Source: Mytilus californianus (taxonomy: Eukaryota > Mollusca > Bivalvia > Mytilida > Mytilidae). From it: 64,000 nucleotides of DNA. Positions 54,629-64,000 of this stretch are shown in pieces. The position numbers and the translations under genes are program-made. The stretch is taken from the NCBI RefSeq assembly GCF_021869535.1, contig NW_026262690.1:66887495-66951494 (forward strand), in the 5' to 3' direction. Numbering within the stretch: position 1 is the first letter of the stretch; every line of letters starts with the position of its first letter. Below the pieces are notes generated by a model. It made no database searches and was not told where the DNA came from. It worked only from the letters and a program-made list of their open reading frames with translations.

Positions 54629-54702
54629 ATGGCTGACCATATCACAGAATTAAGGGCGAAATGTTTAGAACGAGGAGCCAGTGGTATACACGGCATAAGC
54701 AG
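54629..54702 (+). CDS. Calcyphosine-like first exon, copy 4 (intact, orphan)
   Basis: A 74-nt exon ending AG|GTAATT, with the same phase and donor as the calcyphosine gene. It encodes MADHITELRAKCLERGASG.., four changes in 25 residues, and has about ten nucleotide differences from exon 1. It is the best-preserved copy although its leader was replaced by a family A fragment. No exons 2-4 are seen in the remaining 9.3 kb. Confidence 0.65.
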
Positions 54703-55234
54703 GTAATTATGTATTGAAATACTAAACATTTTTCTAGCGTAACAACATATGGATGTGGGTTTGAATTGAGACATCTGCTGCAAGTCTGTGTTTTATATCT
54801 ATACTGAAAATTACATAAATTTCGTGTTTTAGACATATTTTACAATTTTACTTTGTCGTTTGTTTTTAAGTATGCATGTGGCTTGGTTTAAGGCAATGCA
54901 TTTTGATTCCTTTCGGGGAAATAAGTAGTTCAGGGGAAATGCAACGTTTAAAACGTTTTGAACATCAGAAGCCACAGGACAATGATAAAGCAACTTTGAA
55001 AAAAATTAATTTAGTAGATTTATACAAGGTACTTGTTTTGGCTTTCAAACTTTTTTTATCTGAGCGTCACTGGTTGGTCTTGTGTGGACGAGACGCACGT
55101 CTGGCGTATTGAATTTTAAGCCTAGTACCTTCTGCTAGCTATTATTCGTGTGTTGCTTTGTCCTATATGTTCTCCCATTTATTTGTATTGTGGTCCTGTC
55201 ATGTGATGTTGTCGTTTTGGTGTTGTGTTTGACG

Positions 55235-55660
55235 TTGCCATAAAAGCGGGAGGTTTGGCATGCCACAAAACCAGATTCAACCCACCATTTTTTTCTTAAA
55301 ATGTCCTGTACCAAGTCAGGAAAATGGCCATTGTTACATTATAGTTCGTTTCTGTGTGTGTTACATTTTAATGTTGTGTTTCTGTCTGTGGTCTACTATA
55401 TTTGCTGTAAGGAGTTAATATAAGGTACACATGTCCGTCTTGTGGGGTTCATCGGACCTTGACGTTATATTCATCCTTCAATGGTCAATGTTAAGTTTTC
55501 GTAATTAAGTCTGTTTCTCAAATACTTTTAGCTGTAGGTCAAATATATTTGGTGTATTGTTGATGTGTTTCCTTCGGTTTTAGTTTGTAAGCCGGATTTG
55601 TTTTCACTCAATCGATTTATGACTTTTGAACAGCGGTATACTACTGTTGCCTTTATGTAT
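55235..55660 (+). repeat. 3' end of the Penelope-like retroelement
   Basis: CATAAAAGCGGGAGGTTTGGCATGCC, CTGTACCAAGTCAGG and GTATACTACTGTTGCCTTTAT match the complement of 21232-21520. Only the 3' portion is present, in plus orientation and just upstream of an RT fragment of the same family. Confidence 0.65.
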
Positions 55661-55689
55661 GATTGTTAGTGGTACATGTCCGTCAGTCA

Positions 55690-55890
55690 GCGTTCAAATG
55701 ACCTTGATCTTATTTCAATAGATCTTGAAAGTATTAAGGTTAAGCGATACATTATTGTTTTGGGCCAGCTGAATCCCGCCTCCAGGTGCGAGATTTTCCC
55801 CCTGTGTTGGAGAACTGTTGGTGGCCTTAGGATTTTCTGCTCTGTCGTCGGGTAGTTGTCTCTTTGGCACATTCCCCGTTTCCATTCTTT
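55690..55890 (+). repeat. Dispersed repeat family G
   Basis: Shares GTTGGTGGCC..TTTTCTGCTCT and GTTGTCTCTTTGGCACATTCCCC with 39150-39250. The upstream part (CAGCTGAATCCCGCCTCCAG) adds to the known length of the family here. Confidence 0.55.
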
Positions 55891-56172
55891 ATTCTATCTT
55901 AAAGACTTTCAACATCAAATTTAATTATGATTAATGAACAAGCGAGACATCTCAATGCGTGCACTTGTATTATTCTATTTGTAATAATTTTTCTGTTATG
56001 TGTCGAGTTGTTATTTGCACATCATAGATTTAAATACTTTGAACATAAGATATATTAAAAAAAAATCTATTGAGAAAATAAACAAAGAAAATATCTAGAA
56101 ATGTATACCTATGCATTTTATTAAAAAACATACTATAAGAAAGAATAACTTGTCCCAAACAACATCGTTTTT

Positions 56173-56745
56173 GTGTGTAAATATCATTACATAAACTGCT
56201 TGATAAATGAATTAGGTATTGACAATTCATTTGAAAGCTCAACATATACCCTCACGACACTTACCAAAGAGGAAATCCTGGATAATCATAGGTCTGTTCT
56301 ATGTTCCTTTGGAATTTCAACCAAAGATGAAGAACTGGATCTTCCATCACTGTATTGGATACCTAAACTACATAAGTGTCCTTACAAACAACGGTATATT
56401 GCTGGGTCTTCCAAGTGCTCCACGAAACCTCTTTCTAAATTATTAACATCTATTTTATCAGCAATCAAAGCCGGGCTCCAAAGTTATTGTGAAACTGCCT
56501 ATTCTAGAGGTGGAGTGAATCAGATGTGGATACTAAAAAATTCCAAAGATCTTTCAGGAGTACATACAATCTAAGACTCTCTCATCTTGCAATAGTATTA
56601 AAACATTTGACTTTTCTACACTTTACACAAGTATTCCCCATTCCAAACTAAAAGACAAATTGAAAGAGTTGGTATTACTTTGTTTCATTAAAAAGAATGG
56701 CGAACGTAGATACAAGTATCTTGTCTTGGGGAGGGATAAATCCTA
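56173..56745 (+). pseudogene. N-terminal RT fragment, Penelope-like
   Basis: Reads LPSLYWIPKLHKCPYKQRY, SSKCSTKPLSKLLTSILSAI and WILKNSKDL, then after a one-base shift near 56548 SIKTFDFSTLYTSIPHSKL (the RT motif with the first catalytic Asp), and stops at 56745. PKLHK followed by R..I.GSS and FDFSTLYTSIP is the style of Penelope-like RTs. It supplies the half of the domain missing at 24 kb but is a separate truncated copy. Confidence 0.75.
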
Positions 56746-56749
56746 AAAT

Positions 56750-57880
56750 TCAACTTTTAGTCAGTTTCAATCACAAATGCTTTCAAGCTGATAAATGTGC
56801 TTCGGGGCATTTGTAACTCATTTATAGAAACTATTTGTTTTGAACTGTAAGTAGGCCTAACAAAATAGGATAATTCCTTACTAAGAACATGATTTCATTC
56901 ATTATTCACAATTAAGAAACACCAAATCCTACAATTTCATTGGTCGAGAGCACTTTACTATATTCTAATTCTGAATACTAAACATGTTTTGAGCACAAAC
57001 GACGCATATTTTCCTTGTAGTTCACTAACAGTTCAGTGTTTTACATTGTCCGAGTTTTTTCGAGAGCAACATGTAAAACGTCCTGGTTTTTAAATAAATG
57101 GTCCGGGTTTTTCAAAGAAAATGTGAATAAGAAAGAAGGCATTCTTGGGCTTAAAAACTAACTTTTTCTAGTTTGTATCTGTAATTTAGTGAAGGGCAAT
57201 ATTATATATTCGTAATTATTTACAAAACATTACTATGTTGATCGAATCTAACCCTTTTCAATTTAATGATAATTTTTTGTTCTGAAAACAATTTATCATA
57301 ACCTAGCAGTATTAAGATATATTAGAAATTACTGGATTCTTTGTAAAACTGCCTTTAGAACCGAGAACAGGGGACTCACAATCTTTTCAATATCATTTCA
57401 TGCTACAATATGTTTACAGTAAATAATAGTTTATGATTTATATATATCACAGCGGGGAAACCTGGAAGTTATAAATTCAGTAAAATGCAATATACCTTTT
57501 GCAGAGTTCCGTAGATATTCAGTGGTAATTGTAATGTCTAGAAAGAGATCCGTTTGTTTTTTTTTTAACTAATTTTTTTTAAACACTGCTAACTAATGGA
57601 AAAGAAGCTACCATGGTGTTTTATTGCTGTGTGACCAAGTATAACATACGCTTGATCATACTGCTCACCACAGTAGTAGCATTTGAATATTGTTCTTGTT
57701 TTTTATTCATAGAACGATAAAACAAATTATCATCAAGACAAATAGTAAATGAAATATCTAGGATGTATTTTCCGTTAAAAAAATACACATACCCGCTTAA
57801 CACACACAATGTACGTACGTCTCAATCCAATATTGTACTGCTTGATACTTTAGTCTGTGAAAAAAAGATTTATTTATTAG
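56750..57880. other. Gene-free stretch
   Basis: AT-rich sequence. No coding region or repeat with a second copy in the window was recognised. Confidence 0.5.
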
Positions 57881-57884
57881 TTGT

Positions 57885-58390
57885 AATTGTCTTTGAGTTA
57901 GCTCTCAGTAACCGCGAGTACTCTTATATCGATACTTTGTATTTATTGTTTTTATGTTAGTTGGTTTTGTTTGTGCTTCGTACCGATCTATTAAGTATAG
58001 ACATTTGTAACTGATTTTTACAGTTTGCTCTTATTTTGTAACACCACTGTCGAAAGTTAGAAGGAGGGTTGAGGACTTACAAACATATTTAACCCCGTCC
58101 CAATCTTAACATGCCTGTCCCAAGCCAAGAGCCTGTAATTCATTGGTTTTCGTTGATTCATGTCCGTCATAATTGCTTTTTTTTCGTACTTTGTATTGTA
58201 TAACTTAGATCGTTAGTTTTCTCGTTTTAATTGTTTCAATTTTTTCATGTTGGGGTCTGTTAGAGCTGACTATACGGTATAAGGTTTTCTAATTGTTGAA
58301 GGCCGTACGGTAACCTATATCTACTTTTATCTTTCGTCATTTGAACTCTTGTAGATAGTTATCTCAATGGCATTCATAACACATTGTCTT
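57885..58390 (-). repeat. Dispersed repeat family A copy
   Basis: Runs from GTAACCGCGAGTACTC (57909) through ACCACTGTCGAAAGTTAG, CCTGTCCCAAGCCAAGAGCC and AAGGCCGTACGGTAACC to CATTCATAACACATTG. A short forward fragment of the same family follows at 58450-58510. Confidence 0.7.
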
Positions 58391-59309
58391 TTCTTTAAAT
58401 ATATATGTCTGTGCTCACATTGATATTGTTTACAACACGAATATTTATTGTATGATATAAAAAGGAGAAGTGGTATGAATGCCAATGGGACAACTCTGCA
58501 CAAGAGACCCATATGATATCCACATTTGGTTGAGTCGACATCGATAAACGTATGTTTGGGTCGTAACAACATGTGTACATGAGCGTTGACTTGTTGGATA
58601 GTTCCACCATATTCACATGGGCGTGGACATGTTTGATCTATCCAAATATATCAATGTCGGTGTCCATACAATTTATAAGATGTGGCAAACAATAATATAT
58701 ACAAATATATGATGCTTTTACAAATGTACGTATTACGTACAACAGTATCAACAAACTGGTTAAATGTTTTGAAAAGTACTTTATTTGAACCTTTTTCATT
58801 GTTTTTTAAACGTAATCGCACTGACATATAACATTTTAAGCCATTGAAATTTTGTTTAATCACTCGATCAAAACCTAGACCGCACTCAAAGATACCGGAC
58901 TGCTCTAGAAAAAACACGGAGATACAAAAATTAATTTAATCTAAAAATGTCCATCTCAATGCACTGACAAGAATGTTTATAAAGTGTCTGTATATCTAAG
59001 GATATATAGATTACGAATATACATTTCCTTTGACATTTGCATTTGTACTTATATGAAAATAGCTTTATTCTATATTTTGGAATAAAAGCATTGTAAAGCT
59101 AAATTAAACTTTTAGAACATAAAATAATGTAGGGGTGATGATTTCTTTTTATCACCAATACTAACTTACCTTGGAAGATATTGCATATTAAGTTAAAACA
59201 TCTATTTCACGTCTTACAAAAAAAGGAAGTCTCTCTGTTTTTACATTTTTGATCATTTTTATTCGAAAAAACACGATCCCAGCCGGACACTATACCTACT
59301 GTGTTCATG

Positions 59310-59385
59310 GTATTACCTAATTATGTCTATATCTCGGTAACGGGTGTTTTGGAGGATTAACGGTTAAAACACAGATCATCCCTAT
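59310..59385 (+). promoter_or_regulatory. Flank-only copy of the calcyphosine upstream region
   Basis: GTCTATATCTCGGTAACGG and AACACAGATCATCC match the leaders at 53030-53090 and 54480-54510. A palindromic element starts exactly where the exon should follow, and no exon is seen. Confidence 0.55.
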
Positions 59386-59617
59386 ATTCAGTAAAATATG
59401 TGTGAAATTACAATACGTGTTAAGTAAGTTTCCATGGGAGATAATCAATTTTTCTTTCGAAAAGTCTTCTACATTCAAAAGAATAGTGTTTTAGGTTATC
59501 TCCCATGGAAACTTATTAACAACGTATTGTAATTTCACATATATTTTACTGAATGTAAGATGTTTTAATTCAAATGATGTCTAATTCTTATGAATATAGA
59601 AGACTTTTCGAAAGAAA
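59386..59617. mobile_element. Interleaved palindromes (MITE-like)
   Basis: Arm 1 (ATTCAGTAAAATATGTGTG..TCCATGGGAGATAA, 59386-59444) is inverted at 59495-59554. The loop text TTTCTTTCGAAAAGTCTTCTA (near 59450) is itself inverted downstream at 59596-59616 (TAGAAGACTTTTCGAAAGAAA). The two palindromes therefore overlap as A-B-A'-B'. Confidence 0.8.
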
Positions 59618-60394
59618 ACTTGTATAAAAGCTTAGTTTGGACATTTTTATTCAAAATTACTACCCATCACCTTTAGCATGACAATAACAATAAAATTTCT
59701 ATACAAACTGTTAGACTGATTTTTCATAATAACATTGATGTGGAATTAAATTCTTATAGGATTGTAAGTATGCTTTATTTTATCACCTTGCACTTTCACA
59801 ACTTGACTGTGGTTCTCTACAGCAGTTTGTTCAAATTTCTGACCAGTTGAACAGTTTGGTTTTATAAAACAAATTGCAATTTGGTCAGAATTTTGAATAA
59901 ATTGCAATTGGTGGAGAGCAACACTAACAGTCAAGTCACAGTAACTGTTTATGATATTTAAAGGCAAAGGATAAAACAAGTTTGAAAAATATGAGATTTA
60001 AAAAAGTTTATTCTAAGTTACAGTTGTTTGTAGGTAATACCGATATCAGTTATCATCAGGTAATACAGGTTTCTCTACAACTTTTAAGCCTTGAACTTGA
60101 ACTTGATCCTGAGCTTATGTTGTTTTATCTATAATATTTTGTCTGATATGCTTCGAGATGTTATATACACATCATATATTAAAAAGTAGGACACACTGAA
60201 CTTAAAACATATTTCTAAAAAAAATTATTTAGAAAATACACAGAATTAAGAAACAGAGAAAAGATCAAGAATTGTATACCCTTGAATGAATTTGCAGAAA
60301 AAGTATTCCGTTACCACGAAAAAAAAAAACGAATGTGATACTTTTTGTTGGTTTTAAGAAGAATGTTATTTTAATATATATATATATATATATA

Positions 60395-63300
60395 CAAGTC
60401 TAAATTGAAAACAACGTTCAAACCTATGATTGCGTTGGATAAAAACCGCAATTTTTATACGTGTGCATGCAAAACAAATTTCTTGGTAGAGGGGTCTAAA
60501 TACAGCACAAACAACATTTTCCAAAAGACCAAAAAAGTGAAAAAGTATATTTTAACAAAACGCATTTGACTAACAGGTCGAACAACAAATGTTCTTAAAC
60601 CCTGCTGACTGCCATTGGCGATTGCCAAATAAACGGATCACCGATGTAATAAATGGATCTTAATTATAAATTAAATACTAAACAGAAAACAATAAACTTG
60701 CGGAAAAGATGGTATACCGCAAACAAAAGGTGCAAAGGTTTTTGTACACCATATCCGGATTTCGACAATTAATGTCTCTTCAGTGATGTTAGGAATCGAA
60801 ACAGTATTTGGAAAGCCATACAATTTACCTTAGAATCATGTGCAAAACAGTGTAGCCGAGACCATTGATTGGCGCGCTAAATTTCCCATTGACTGGGTCA
60901 GATTAGGTGATCGTTCGTCTGTAACGCCCACAACTCACGACGTATTTATTATAGACATTTAAACTGTGGGGTCACCAAAGGGTCTCAACGCCTAAATAAA
61001 ATAATTCGAAAAACTAATCAGGAATAACCTTTGTGTTTTGATTTATATTGAATACTTAAACGTCCTTTGCTTGTGTTTTTGTTATGTTTTGATAATGAAT
61101 TTTTATGATATCGGACGTTCTTTCAGCAAAAAAGGATTTAACTGGCTTTAAAAGTTACAATGGATGTGTTGATTATTATCTTTTTTCGGACGTCAAAGCG
61201 ATTTAACAATTGCGGTTGTCCAATTATGTCATCTTTTAACTTTTATCTGGTCAAAATTTTATTTTAGAACGAATGCATGATCAACTTTAAAAAGTGTGCA
61301 AACACAAAACATATAGACAAAATATACTTCTTTCCTGTCTTTTTCGTACTTGCAAGTTATTAGACAGTAAAAAGGCTATTTGGATCAAGCCTTGTGAAAT
61401 TTGCATTTACGTTTTTGAATAGGTACAATCAAGTTTAGCGATTGATAATTCATTGATAACATTCCGGCGTATCACAAACAAACATCTTGTAACGTCTCAT
61501 TTCATTGGCCGAAAGATTTTAAATACAACAACAATTGTAGTGTGCACGTGAATTGACACAGGTGACCGACAATGGAATGTACTACGTTACTACGAACGTA
61601 AAAAACAATGATTTTTGGTCGAAATAATTCAATAAGTATTTTGTGAATTTCAAATAGTGGGGTCGAAATATTATACTAATAATTTGTGTTAAGTAATATT
61701 CTTTATGCATGCAGCACTTGTACCGCACTATGAAAAATATAAGGATAAAATAAAATACATGTGCCGCTTTTATACGGATGAATGTATGAACCACTTTAAT
61801 TTCTTTCATATTGACGCTAGGTTATTATCCTGACAATGTCGTAGTTATTTATAATAAGGATCTCATAATACTGATCCATTTCAAATTTATGATGGGTTGC
61901 ACATTCCTCTTTTATTGTTTTCATGCTATAAAACGAAAATAAAGTAGCTAAGCGTTTGGTCATTCAGAAATGACGTGTCATAAACGAGCAAATTGTCCCC
62001 AAAAGATCGTATCATGTGTGCACGTGAATATAGATGTACTATGCAATGTACTATCATGGTCACCACGAAATTCAAATGAATTCAGTGAAGGCATGTTGGT
62101 GTAAAAAGGTTTGAAATGTTTCATCGGCGAAGATTTTATTTTTGCATGTGTGGAACTAAAAAATAAATAAATACTTGTGAGAAATGTCGTAGTTTATAAG
62201 GAACCATATAAATGTACTGTTTTCGATTTAAATTGGTTGAAAATTTATCCTTTAATTTCATACCGTAAGAATAGAGCTTTGCATAACATTGTTGAACTAT
62301 CCGCCAAAGTAACGTGTGGCATGCGTTTTAAATTTTACATGCACATGTATAAAAGCTAGAATTGCCATGGGATAATCAAGAACACAATCATGTACGTGAA
62401 TACGACGATGGAAGTTTTTAACGACCTTGACCGGCTACGTGAATACTGATCAGTCCATTCAGCTTTATAGTACGCGTGTTCTATTTTCGCAGGTGTGAGG
62501 TCGAAGGTTTGAATTGACCAATGAAAACGATCGTTCCTTAACGAGTTAATCTAATAAAGTTTGTTTGACTGATTATGTTGCACGACCTTTCGCTAAGCTT
62601 GGCCGCAGTTCAGTATACAATGTATAGTTTGGTGATCTTTTCTGCTAACTACTATACTTGTGAAAAACCCTTGGCAACAGAAACATATTCAGCTTTTGTT
62701 TTAATCGACCCAATTTACATAGTACGTAATGGATGACTTCGTACATTTAATGATCGCTAATAAAATATGTATATAATATACTGTGCACTGTAGTTCGTAT
62801 ATATACTGAGACCCTTTGGCAACCCCACAGTTTAAATGTTTATAATAAATACGTCGTGAGTTGTGGGCGTTACAGACGAACGTTCACCTAATCTGACCCA
62901 GTCAATGGGATATTTTAGCGCGCCAATCAATGGTCTCGGCTACACTGTTTTGCACATGATTCTAATTTGGGATAGACTCTTGAATTTTGAGGAGTCAAAA
63001 TAGGATGAACGGATCATATAAACCCGAAGGCAAATATAATACAAGCCCAAACGAAAAAATATAAACAAGTCTAAATTGAAAACAATGTTCAAACCTATGA
63101 TTGCGTTGGATAAAAACCGCAATTTTTATACGTGTGCATGCAAAACAAATTTCTTGTTAGAGGGGTCTAAATACAGCACAAACAACATTTTCCAAAAGAC
63201 CAAAAAAGTGAAAAAGTATATTTTAACAAAACGCATTTGACTAACAGGTCGAACAACAAATGTTCTTAAACCCTGCTGACTGCCATTGGCGATTGCCAAA

Positions 63301-64000
63301 TAAACGGATCACCGATGTAATAAATGGATCTTAATTATAAATTAAATACTAAACAGAAAACAATAAACTTGCGGAAAAGATGGTATACCGCAAACAAAAG
63401 GTGCAAAGGTTTTTGTACACCATATCCGGATTTCGACAATTAATGTCTCTTCAGTGATGTTAGGAATCGAAACGGTATTTGGAATGCCATACAATTTACC
63501 TCAATTTGGGATAGACTCTTGAATTTTGAGGAGTCAAAATAGGATGAACGGATCATAAAAACCCGAAGGCAAATATAATACAAGCCCAAACGAAAATATA
63601 TAACAAGTCTAAATTGAAAACAACGTTCAAACCTATGATTGCGTTGGATAAAAACCGCAATTTTTATACGTGTGCATGCAAAACAAATTACTTGGTAGAG
63701 GGGTCTAAATACAGCACAAACAACATTTTCCAAAAGACCAAAAAAGTGAAAAAGTATATTTTAACAAAACGCATTTGACTAGCAGGTCGAACAACGGATG
63801 TTCTTAAACCCTGCTGACTGCCATGGCGATTGCCAAATACACAGATCACCAGATGTAAAAATGGATCTTAATTTATTAATTATATACCAAACAGAAAACA
63901 ATAAACTTGCGGAAAAGATGGTATACCGCAAACATAAGGTGCAAAAATTTGTACACCATATCCGGATTTCGACAATAAATGTCTCTTCAGTGATGCATGT
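60395..64000. repeat. Satellite array, ~538-bp units, runs off the window end
   Basis: CAAGTCTAAATTGAAAACAA starts units at 60395, 63066 and 63604. The first unit is split by the MITE at 60833-62962; removing it gives a unit of about 539 bp. Units include GCGTTGGATAAAAACCGCAA, ACGGATCACCGATGTAATAA and ATATCCGGATTTCGACAAT, and they are highly similar. No protein is encoded. Confidence 0.9.
60833..62962. mobile_element. TA-flanked MITE, long form (2130 bp)
   Basis: Ends GAATCATGTGCAAAACAG, with TA on both sides (60831-60832, 62963-62964), match the short form at 18527-19463. The extra ~1.19 kb (61424-62615) lacks any transposase-like frame and contains loosely repeated GTGTGCACGTGAAT motifs (61541, 62017). 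It is therefore non-autonomous too, or a decayed longer parent. Confidence 0.85.

Noticed and set aside
58651-58917. 88-codon minus-strand frame that looks partly like retroelement C-terminal text
   Set aside because: No clear motif could be matched to the RT family; compositionally it is ordinary AT-rich DNA.

Overview
This window looks like nuclear DNA of a marine bivalve, most likely a mytilid mussel. It is AT-rich and gene-poor, its genes are split by introns with GT..AG borders, and it is packed with short inverted-repeat elements, dispersed repeats of the kind familiar from mussel sequences, minisatellites and broken retrotransposons. The genus is inference; no species-diagnostic gene is present.

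Two host genes can be rebuilt. (1) On the minus strand, 2433-5858, is a CCCH zinc-finger plus WWE protein of the ZAP (ZC3HAV1)/PARP12 type. The large exon appears to end in a stop codon, but that TAG spans a splice donor. A 100-nt second exon (2433-2532) finishes the WWE domain and gives an 842-residue protein. (2) On the plus strand, 28899-35200, is a complete four-exon calcyphosine gene of 186 residues with EF-hands. Its introns hold several dispersed repeats and a reverse-transcriptase fragment.

The most unusual layout is at 47.4-59.4 kb. The calcyphosine first exon and its upstream flank recur as a tandem series: two intact 74-nt first exons (49561, 54629), two decayed ones (51531, 53108) and two flank-only copies (about 47430 and 59310). 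I recognise no copy of exons 2-4 beside them.

The rest is mobile and repetitive DNA. 5.9-15 kb: small TIR elements, a 1.8-kb dispersed repeat, a nine-unit minisatellite and a foldback element. 15.6-18.2 kb: a dead LINE interrupted by another repeat. 18.5-19.5 and 60.8-63.0 kb: short and long forms of one TA-flanked MITE family; the short form looks like a microhomology deletion of the long one. 20.8-24.65 kb: a TIR element invaded by a 5'-truncated retroelement with a Penelope-like RT, flanked by a 7-bp target duplication. 37.95-38.98 kb: a very recent 441-bp tandem repeat. 40.5-45.1 kb: an almost complete but mutated tyrosine-recombinase (DIRS/Ngaro-type) retrotransposon with split direct repeats. 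60.4 kb to the window end: a 538-bp satellite, also present as an inverted cluster at 48.2-49.2 kb. No CRISPR array, rRNA gene or convincing functional tRNA gene was seen.
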